Origin: CALVGQ01 sp031551965
GTDB lineage: Bacteria > Bacillota_I > Bacilli_A > Erysipelotrichales > Erysipelotrichaceae
Length of the DNA stretch: 64,000 nucleotides
NCBI GenBank assembly: GCA_031551965.1
Contig: JAVBMW010000025.1
Location: 1-64,000 of the forward strand
Reading direction: 5' to 3'
Below, piece by piece: positions 52,955 to 59,388 of this stretch. A model generated the notes under the pieces. That model ran no database searches and had not been told where the DNA came from. It saw only the letters and a program-made list of their open reading frames with translations. Position numbers and translations under genes: made by a program. Within the stretch, counting starts at the first letter, position 1; the number at the start of each line of letters is the position of its first letter.

Positions 52955-53029
52955 TTTAAATTAAGTGGATATTTAGGTATCCATTTTTTCTTTAAATGAG
53001 TATAATGTTTATGTCAGGAAGGTCAATCC

Positions 53030-53566
53030 ATGGAAGAAAAAACTATTAAATCAAAAGAAATATACAAAGGTAAAGTAGTGCAGGTTTATGTCGATGAAGT
53101 TGAAATAGGAAATCAAATTTTTCAAAGAGAATTAATTAAACATCCAGGAGGAGTAGCGATACTTGCTCAAAAAAAGGATGGGGATGTACTGTGTGTAAGG
53201 CAATATCGTTATGGTCAAAAGAAGGAAATGTTAGAATTACCAGCAGGAAAACTTGAATATGGCGAAGACCCTTTTGAAACAGGAAAAAGAGAACTTCAGG
53301 AAGAAACGGGATACAAAGCAAATTCATGGGTATATCTTGGTGAATTTGTACCTACAGGTGCGTACTTAGAAGAAAAAATATACATGTATTATGCAACTGA
53401 TTTGGAATTTGTTGGACAACATCTTGATCAAGATGAATTTATTCAAGTAGAAAGTTATCCAATTGATAAATTAGTTGATATGATTATGGACCAAACAATC
53501 ATTGATGGAAAAACGATCGCAATGACACTTAAAGTTAAATACTTAAGAGACTTAAAAAAAATCTGA
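53030..53566 (+). CDS. nudF: ADP-ribose pyrophosphatase (Nudix)
   Basis: Hydrolyses ADP-ribose to AMP and ribose-5-phosphate. YRYGQKKEMLELPAGKLEYG leads to the Nudix box (GEDPFETGKRELQEETGYKA) at about residues 79-98. QEETG and the substrate loop VPTGAYLEEKI are present. Length 178. It is followed by the vanW leader hairpin. Confidence 0.93.
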   Translation: MEEKTIKSKEIYKGKVVQVYVDEVEIGNQIFQRELIKHPGGVAILAQKKDGDVLCVRQYRYGQKKEMLELPAGKLEYGEDPFETGKRELQEETGYKANSWVYLGEFVPTGAYLEEKIYMYYATDLEFVGQHLDQDEFIQVESYPIDKLVDMIMDQTIIDGKTIAMTLKVKYLRDLKKI

Positions 53567-53619
53567 AAAGAAATTTAGAAATTATTTGTATTAACTTAAT
53601 CAAAACTTAGAAAAATAAA

Positions 53620-53666
53620 GAGCTCTTACTTGATAGAATTCACATATCAAGAAAGGGTTCTTTTTT
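53620..53666 (+). terminator. Terminator or attenuator hairpin just before vanW
   Basis: Outer stem GAGCTCTT / AAGGGTTC (with G-T pairs) and inner stem CTTGATA / TATCAAG, separated by one A-A mismatch, close a 9-base loop and are followed by six Ts. It sits only 13 bases before the vanW start and 53 bases after nudF. It is either a plain nudF terminator with a missing vanW promoter, or an attenuator for the van-like operon. Confidence 0.75.
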
Positions 53667-53679
53667 GTAGGTGAAAAAA

Positions 53680-54507
53680 ATGGCAAGAAAAAGACTGACT
53701 CAAATATTTCCGTGGATATTACCACTTAGACAATGGCAACGAAGTAAATTTTTTTATTGGAAAATGAAATGGGACAAAAACATTTATTCAACGATGACAA
53801 TAGATGAAGAACTACCATATCTCATTTATGAGGATAAATTTTTATTAATTAATCAAAATAGTGGTATGGATATACAATATCAATACAATAAAGTGCATAA
53901 CTTAAAAATTGCATCAGGCCCAATGAATGGGTTGATTATAAGGCCAGGAGAAACATTTTCTTTTTGGCAATTAGTAAAAGGAACAGGAAAAGATATTCCT
54001 TATAAAGATGGATTAATACTCGTTGATAGTAAACTTGTAACGACATCAGGTGGTGGTCTTTGTTTACTAAGTAATATTTTGTTTTGGGGCTTTATACACA
54101 GCCCATTAACGATTGTGGAGAGACATACTCACAATGTAAAAGCTCTTCCAAATCCTGACAAAGATAAGGTAGAAGGCGTGGATGCAACAGTTGCACAAGG
54201 ATGGAAGGATTTAAAGGTAAGAAATGACACAGATAAAATTATTCAGATCAAATTTTATTTTGATGATGAATATATTACTTTGAAATTATTATCAGGATTA
54301 AAGATCAATAAAAAATATGAAATTAAAGATGCAACTCCAACTTACATTAGTAGAAAAAAGAAGATATTTGAGAGAATCAATATTGTACAAAAGATTACTG
54401 ATTTAAGCTCGATGAAGTCAGTAGAAAAGCTTCTGTATGTGAATGAATGTGAAATAACATACCCATTAGAAAAAGAAATAGAAATTATTGAAGAGGAATC
54501 TATATGA
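53680..54507 (+). CDS. vanW: VanW family protein
   Basis: VanW-domain protein, function unknown, found in vanB and vanG gene clusters. The region TFSFWQLVKGTGKDIPYKDG and SGGGLCLLSNILFWGFIHSP is diagnostic, followed by TIVERHTHNV and GVDATVAQGWKDLKVRN. No signal peptide; cytoplasmic side. 275 residues from ATG 53680, 6 bases after AGGTG; a GTG at 53671 is in frame but less well placed. Its stop overlaps the next gene by 4 bases. Confidence 0.93.
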   Translation: MARKRLTQIFPWILPLRQWQRSKFFYWKMKWDKNIYSTMTIDEELPYLIYEDKFLLINQNSGMDIQYQYNKVHNLKIASGPMNGLIIRPGETFSFWQLVKGTGKDIPYKDGLILVDSKLVTTSGGGLCLLSNILFWGFIHSPLTIVERHTHNVKALPNPDKDKVEGVDATVAQGWKDLKVRNDTDKIIQIKFYFDDEYITLKLLSGLKINKKYEIKDATPTYISRKKKIFERINIVQKITDLSSMKSVEKLLYVNECEITYPLEKEIEIIEEESI

Positions 54508-55553
54508 AGAAAATAGCTGTATTATTTGGAGGAATGTCCAATGAATATGAAGTATCGCTGAAATCAGCAACAAGCGTGATGGAGGCAATAAACAAGGATT
54601 TGTATCAAGTGTACCCCATTGGAATCACAAAAGAAGGAAGTTGGTTTTATTACTCAGGAGATTATTCAAAAATCAAATCAAATGATTGGATCAACGATAA
54701 AAATCACTTAGAAGATGTGATATTGAGTCCAAATAGAAATATTAAGGGATTACTCATTATTACAAATAATCAAATGAAACAAGTAGAAATAGATCTTATT
54801 TTCCCAGTGATGCATGGTCAATATGCAGAAGATGGAACCATTCAAGGTTTAATAGAGATAACAGGTATTGAGATGATAGGATGCAAGACACTATCTTCAG
54901 CACTTTGCATGGATAAGTATAGAGCACATCAGTTAGTAAAAGAAAAAGGAATTAAGGTTGCGAAATCAGAAGTCTTCAATAAAAAGACAAGCAAAGCAGA
55001 ATTGATCCAAGCAGCGTACTTGTTAGGATATCCTCTTTTTGTAAAACCAGTACATAGTGGATCATCAATTGGAATCGGTTATGTGAAAAGCGAAAGTAGT
55101 TTATTCGAAGCAATAGAAAAAGCTTTTGAACATGATTCTGAAATTATGCTGGAACAAAAAATAAAAGGCTTTGAAGTTGGTTGTAGTATCCTCCAAGGAA
55201 AAGAACTAATTGTAGGAGAAGTGGATGAAATTGAAATACAAACAGATTTTTTTGACTATGAAGAAAAATACAATACACAAACGGCCAAGAACTATTTACC
55301 TGCTAGAATCAGTTCAGAATTAAAAGAAAAAGTAAAAGAAACTGCGATCGAAATATACAAAATTCTAAATTGTGAAGATTTTGCACGAGTAGATTTATTT
55401 ATTACTACAGATAATCAAATTGTATTCAATGAAATCAATACAATTCCAGGTTTTACAAGCACCAGTCGTTTTCCAAGCATGTTGAAAGCAGTGGGCTATT
55501 CATTTGAAGATGTAATCAGTATTTTGTTGGATAAGGAGTCGAAACATGAATAA
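54504..55553 (+). CDS. vanG: VanG-like D-alanine-D-serine ligase (D-Ala-D-Ala ligase family)
   Basis: ATP-grasp ligase making the terminal dipeptide of peptidoglycan precursors. LFGGMSNEYEVSLKSATSV opens it. FPVMHGQYAEDGTIQGLIEI, PLFVKPVHSGSSIGI and NEINTIPGFTSTSRFPSM are the family blocks. Compared from memory with Enterococcus VanG, long parts coincide (PIGIT.xG.W, SSALCMDK.RAH, FDY.EKY, YLPARI or YMPARI), more than with a housekeeping Ddl. Operon position between vanW and vanXY supports VanG. Length 349. Specificity for D-Ser is inferred, not read from a single residue; a variant Ddl is the alternative. Confidence 0.8.
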   Translation: MKKIAVLFGGMSNEYEVSLKSATSVMEAINKDLYQVYPIGITKEGSWFYYSGDYSKIKSNDWINDKNHLEDVILSPNRNIKGLLIITNNQMKQVEIDLIFPVMHGQYAEDGTIQGLIEITGIEMIGCKTLSSALCMDKYRAHQLVKEKGIKVAKSEVFNKKTSKAELIQAAYLLGYPLFVKPVHSGSSIGIGYVKSESSLFEAIEKAFEHDSEIMLEQKIKGFEVGCSILQGKELIVGEVDEIEIQTDFFDYEEKYNTQTAKNYLPARISSELKEKVKETAIEIYKILNCEDFARVDLFITTDNQIVFNEINTIPGFTSTSRFPSMLKAVGYSFEDVISILLDKESKHE

Positions 55554-56256
55554 AAGTATTGATATTAATACAGGAACGCTTATTTTAGTAAACCATGATC
55601 ATCCCATTAATGAACAAACTGGATTATTCCGTGTTGTGCAAAATGAAATCATTTTAGAAACTAAATGTGCTCAAATGTTAGAAAAAGCAATTGAAGAAGT
55701 AGGTTGTTCAAATGAAATCGTATTGGTTAGTGGAATTAGATCGATCGAAACTCAAAAAAACATCTATGATCAAAGTGTAATAGACAACGGATTAGAATAT
55801 ACAAAAAAATTCGTTGCCACTCCAGGTTGTAGTGAACATCATACAGGGCTGGCAATCGATATTGCAAAAAAGCAAGACGAAATTGATTTTATTTGTCCAG
55901 AATTACCAAGAGTTGGAATCTATCAAAAACTTCGTGAATCATTAGTTAAAAATGGATTTATTGAAAGATATTTAGAAGGCAAAGAAAAAATCACAGGAAT
56001 TGATCCTGAACCATGGCATTTTAGATATGTGGGGATTCCTCATAGCGAGATCATTACCGAAAACAATTGGGTGTTAGAAGAATATATTGGATTTTTAAAA
56101 GACTTTGATGAACAAAACCCTTATGTATACAAAGATTATCAAATTTATTATGTTAAACAAAACTTTAAGGAATTGTACAATAATTCAAATAATGTTTCAG
56201 GAAACAATGTAGATGGTTGGATCGTTACACGCAATAAAGAGGTAACCCATGTCTAG
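55546..56256 (+). CDS. vanXY: VanXY-like D,D-dipeptidase/carboxypeptidase
   Basis: M15B zinc peptidase with no signal peptide, so cytosolic, as VanXY enzymes are. GIRSIETQKNIYDQS, LEYTKKFVATPGCSEHHTGL (zinc His in SEHHTG), AIDIAKKQDE (Asp) and EPWHFRYVGIPHSEIITE (Glu base and third ligand) match VanXY closely. It would destroy D-Ala-D-Ala so that the D-Ser form dominates. A C-terminal extension (about 190-236, IYYVKQNFKELYNNSNN and VSGNNVDGWIVT) is present. It overlaps vanG and vanT by 8 bases each. Confidence 0.85.
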   Translation: MNKSIDINTGTLILVNHDHPINEQTGLFRVVQNEIILETKCAQMLEKAIEEVGCSNEIVLVSGIRSIETQKNIYDQSVIDNGLEYTKKFVATPGCSEHHTGLAIDIAKKQDEIDFICPELPRVGIYQKLRESLVKNGFIERYLEGKEKITGIDPEPWHFRYVGIPHSEIITENNWVLEEYIGFLKDFDEQNPYVYKDYQIYYVKQNFKELYNNSNNVSGNNVDGWIVTRNKEVTHV

Positions 56257-57358
56257 ACAAAGAGCTTGGGTCGAACTTGATTTTGAACGACTTGAACATA
56301 ATGCAAATGAGATCAGAAGCATCCTATCTAAAAAAACAAAAATTATGGCCGTATTAAAAGCGAATGCCTACGGTCATGGCAGTGTAGAAATCGCAAAAGA
56401 GTGCTCAAGAATCGGTATTGATTTTTTTGCCGTGGCAACAATCAATGAAGCCATTGAATTAAGAGAAGCAGCTATCAAAGAAGATATCTTGATTTTAGGA
56501 TATACACCATTAAATATGTTAGAGCAAATAAAGAAATATGATCTGATCCAAACAATTGTTGACTTTGATTATGCCAATAGACTCAATGAAATGAAGTTAA
56601 ACATCCGAACTCATGTAAAGCTTGATACTGGCATGCATCGAATCGGAATACAATACTATAATGAAGTACTTGATGTATACAAAATGAAAAATATTATAGT
56701 AGAAGGAATATATACGCATTTATGTGCTAGTGACAGCAATATAATAGAAGATAAAGAATTTACAGATAAACAAATAAACATGTATTTTAAGGTTTACACA
56801 CAATTAAAGAATGAAGGAATCGAACCAGGACTTACACATATTTTAAGCAGTTATGGAGTTTTGAATTATCCCGAAATTGAATGCGATTATGTTCGTATAG
56901 GAAATTTACTCTTTGGAATTAAAGCCTTTGATACATCAACGAAACTAAACTTAAATTTAAAGCCGATCTTAGAACTTAAGACAAGAATTATGTCGATAAG
57001 ATCAATAGAAAAAGAAGAAACAGTTGGATACAATCGCTTATTTTGTGCAAAACTAAATAGTAAGATCGCAACTTTATCAGTAGGTTATGGAGATGGGTTG
57101 CCATACAATCAAAAAATCGAAGATGTCTATGTTCTGGTTAATAATAAATTAGCTAAAATAGTAGGAAAAGTTTGTATGGATAGTTGTATGATCGATGTTA
57201 CTGGAATCAATGAGATTCACGATGGTGATGAAGTTACTTTAATTTGTAATGATTCACAAAGTGAGGTAAGCATTCGTTCAATAGCACAAAAGTGCAATAT
57301 GAGCACAAATGAATTTCTAAGCAGATTCACAAGAAGAATAGAATTTGTCGGTGAATAA
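56249..57358 (+). CDS. vanT: PLP racemase, VanT-like (serine/alanine racemase), without membrane domain
   Basis: Alanine-racemase fold. PLP lysine is in MAVLKANAYGHG (Lys37) and the second catalytic Tyr is in TVGYNRLF. Near the C-terminus alanine racemases have a conserved Tyr (xYE; Tyr354 in Geobacillus); here it is TNEFLSR with Asn354. VanTG serine racemase has Asn (Asn696) there, so L-Ser racemisation is plausible. Unlike VanT, which has a multi-pass N-terminal membrane domain, this protein is 369 residues and soluble. It could also serve as Alr if no other exists. It overlaps vanXY. Confidence 0.82.
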   Translation: MSRQRAWVELDFERLEHNANEIRSILSKKTKIMAVLKANAYGHGSVEIAKECSRIGIDFFAVATINEAIELREAAIKEDILILGYTPLNMLEQIKKYDLIQTIVDFDYANRLNEMKLNIRTHVKLDTGMHRIGIQYYNEVLDVYKMKNIIVEGIYTHLCASDSNIIEDKEFTDKQINMYFKVYTQLKNEGIEPGLTHILSSYGVLNYPEIECDYVRIGNLLFGIKAFDTSTKLNLNLKPILELKTRIMSIRSIEKEETVGYNRLFCAKLNSKIATLSVGYGDGLPYNQKIEDVYVLVNNKLAKIVGKVCMDSCMIDVTGINEIHDGDEVTLICNDSQSEVSIRSIAQKCNMSTNEFLSRFTRRIEFVGE

Positions 57359-57373
57359 ATATAAGGAGAGTTC

Positions 57374-58174
57374 ATGTTAGGTAAAATCAATGTAGCTTTA
57401 AAAGGCTTATTAATCGGAGCAAGTATGCTTGTACCTGGTGTTAGTGGTGGTTCGATGGCTATGATATTAAGCATTTACGATAAACTGATCCATTCGATCA
57501 ATCATTTAGTTGATCAATTAGTAGATAGTGCATCATTCTTAGTATTATTTTGCCTAGGGGCAGGAGTAGGAATGATATTATTTGCGAAGCCAATACTTGT
57601 TTTGATTACCCTTCATCCCTTTCCAAGTATGTATTTTTTCCTTGGAGCAGTAGTCGGCGGTATTCCAATGATCGCCAAAAAAGCAAAAGTTTCAAGATTC
57701 GATTTATCATCAGTTTTGTGGATCATAACAGGTTTTGCGATTATCAGCATCTTAGCAACTATTCCCACGGGATTAATAAGTACAGGTGACCAAGGTATAT
57801 TGACAATGATCATGTTGATTGTCGCTGGATTTGTAGCGGCAATAGCTCTTGTACTACCTGGGATCAGTGTTTCCTATATGTTTCTTGTGTTAGGTTTATA
57901 TGATACCATTATGGCATCGATTTCATCCCTTAATTTTACTTTCCTGATACCGCTTGCGATAGGTTTAGTTCTTGGTGTATTTGTAACCACAAAAACTCTT
58001 GAGAAACTAATGACAAATTATCCTAAAGCAACGTACCTACTTATTCTTGGCTTTTTATTGGGATCAGTAATTGAAATCTTTCCAGGAATACCCAGTGGTA
58101 AAACATTGATCTTATGTGCTGCGTTATTTACCTTTGCAGCTTATGGTGTATTTAAAATCTCATCAGTTGAGTGA
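57374..58174 (+). CDS. DUF368 membrane protein (PopT-type polyprenyl-phosphate carrier transporter)
   Basis: 266 residues with about eight membrane helices. Two inverted-repeat GG/PG blocks mark the family: GASMLVPGVSGGSMAMIL (about 17-34) and AIALVLPGISVSYMFLVLGL (about 153-172). DUF368 proteins (PopT) have been shown to recycle undecaprenyl phosphate across the membrane. It begins 15 bases after the racemase stop, with AAGGAGAG, so it belongs to the van-like operon. A bidirectional terminator ends it. Confidence 0.9.
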   Translation: MLGKINVALKGLLIGASMLVPGVSGGSMAMILSIYDKLIHSINHLVDQLVDSASFLVLFCLGAGVGMILFAKPILVLITLHPFPSMYFFLGAVVGGIPMIAKKAKVSRFDLSSVLWIITGFAIISILATIPTGLISTGDQGILTMIMLIVAGFVAAIALVLPGISVSYMFLVLGLYDTIMASISSLNFTFLIPLAIGLVLGVFVTTKTLEKLMTNYPKATYLLILGFLLGSVIEIFPGIPSGKTLILCAALFTFAAYGVFKISSVE

Positions 58175-58177
58175 AAG

Positions 58178-58200
58178 AAAAAACGCTTAGGCGTTTTTTT
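58178..58200. terminator. Bidirectional terminator
   Basis: AAAAAACGC / GCGTTTTTT with a TTAG loop; symmetrical A and T runs let it stop both the DUF368 transcript and the minus-strand DUF1801 gene. Confidence 0.9.
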
Positions 58201-58549
58201 GGTTTCGAGCGACGATTACATCAACTGCATTCTTTAATAATTCTATTTCATCAACTTTATCAAAAGCTACATTCACACAACCCTTACCTTTACCTGGTTT
58301 GGATAGCTGTTCTCTTAAGATATTGATATAATCAAAATCCATGGTGTGCAAAGAGATATGATTTTTACCGTATCCAAATGAAATATAATTTCTGTTTGCT
58401 TTTTCACCTAGTTTAAAAGTAGGCATTTGAAAAGAAATTACTTCAGGTAAATCTGGATGATTTTTTCTCGTATAATTTACTAATTCAGTGATTGTTTCTT
58501 TCACAGATTCAGGTAGATTTTCAAGATGTTGATTTACTTCATTGTTCAT
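58187..58549 (-). CDS. DUF1801 (YdhG-like) protein
   Basis: 120 residues. LPEVISFQMPTFKLGEKANR, YISFGYGKNHISLHTMDFDY and GKGKGCVNVAF form the small alpha/beta fold of the DUF1801/YdhG group, sometimes described as iron chaperones. Function here unknown. Its start overlaps the upstream gene by 11 bases, so they are one unit; the terminator overlaps its stop. Confidence 0.88.
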   Translation of the reverse strand: MNNEVNQHLENLPESVKETITELVNYTRKNHPDLPEVISFQMPTFKLGEKANRNYISFGYGKNHISLHTMDFDYINILREQLSKPGKGKGCVNVAFDKVDEIELLKNAVDVIVARNQKNA

Positions 58550-59255
58550 TAGGTTCTCCTTTTAGCCAATGTGTAGGCTTGTTTAATAATTTTGGTAGCT
58601 TCGTTTTTTCATTGCCAATGCATGAATTAATTTGTGCCTGAGTTAAGAAATGCGATGCAGATAAATCAGAATTACGAATATCAGCATCTCTAAGGTCAGC
58701 TCCAAGAAAACAAGCTTGATGTAAATTAGTATTGCGGAAATCTTTTTTGATCAAAAATTTCATACTATAATCCAAATCTTTAGAATAATTTATTTTTACA
58801 TAATGCTTCAAGAAGCCGTTTGCCTCAATAATGAATGGTTCATAATCATTTAAACTATCTCTAACTATTAATCCTTTATGTAATAAATTTAAAGCTTTTT
58901 CATCTCGACACATTTCGACAACTTCCGATATATAAAATAAAGTATGCTGAAGATGTAATACATTCACAAAATGGTCCAGTATGAGTGAATCATGAATATA
59001 ATTTGTTTTCATTTTTTGGGTGATCCATTGTCCAGCACCAAGGCAATCAAAAGATAAACACCCGGTAAGATTCATTTCTTTAAGAGATGAATGAACTTTA
59101 CATTGAAAATTATCATCTAAATTTTTACATGGTTTTTTTGCAGGTTTATCTTCGCAAAAACCATCAATTTTAGAAAAATACAAAGAAACGCAACAAAGAC
59201 CACAACACTTTGTACAGTCACTTTTAAATGATTTGCGTATTTCATTAAAATCCAT
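58539..59255 (-). CDS. Cys-rich (YkgJ-like) protein with a pentapeptide-repeat tail
   Basis: 238 residues. The N-terminal CTKCCGLCC and later C-containing loops (PCKNLDDNFQCKVH; TGCLSFDCLGAG) suggest an iron-sulfur or zinc cluster, as in YkgJ-like proteins. Residues 175-205 show pentapeptide-repeat style A(D/N)LRxAD: ACFLGADLRDADIRNSDLSA. Role unknown. Translated with the DUF1801 gene. Confidence 0.85.
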   Translation of the reverse strand: MDFNEIRKSFKSDCTKCCGLCCVSLYFSKIDGFCEDKPAKKPCKNLDDNFQCKVHSSLKEMNLTGCLSFDCLGAGQWITQKMKTNYIHDSLILDHFVNVLHLQHTLFYISEVVEMCRDEKALNLLHKGLIVRDSLNDYEPFIIEANGFLKHYVKINYSKDLDYSMKFLIKKDFRNTNLHQACFLGADLRDADIRNSDLSASHFLTQAQINSCIGNEKTKLPKLLNKPTHWLKGEPNEQ

Positions 59256-59324
59256 AAATAATCAATCACCTTTATATTTCAATTGTAACATCTGGTAAAT
59301 CAAATACAAGTACAGAAAAAAAAC

Positions 59325-59354
59325 TTGAAAGTATTAACTTAATAAGTGTATCAT
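59325..59354 (+). promoter_or_regulatory. Promoter of the PAS/HD-GYP gene
   Basis: TTGAAA (59325-59330) and TATCAT (59349-59354), 18 bases apart, upstream of the ribosome site TAAGGGGG at 59371-59378. Confidence 0.5.
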
Positions 59355-59388
59355 TAAAATGCAATAGAATTAAGGGGGCATCAAAGAA

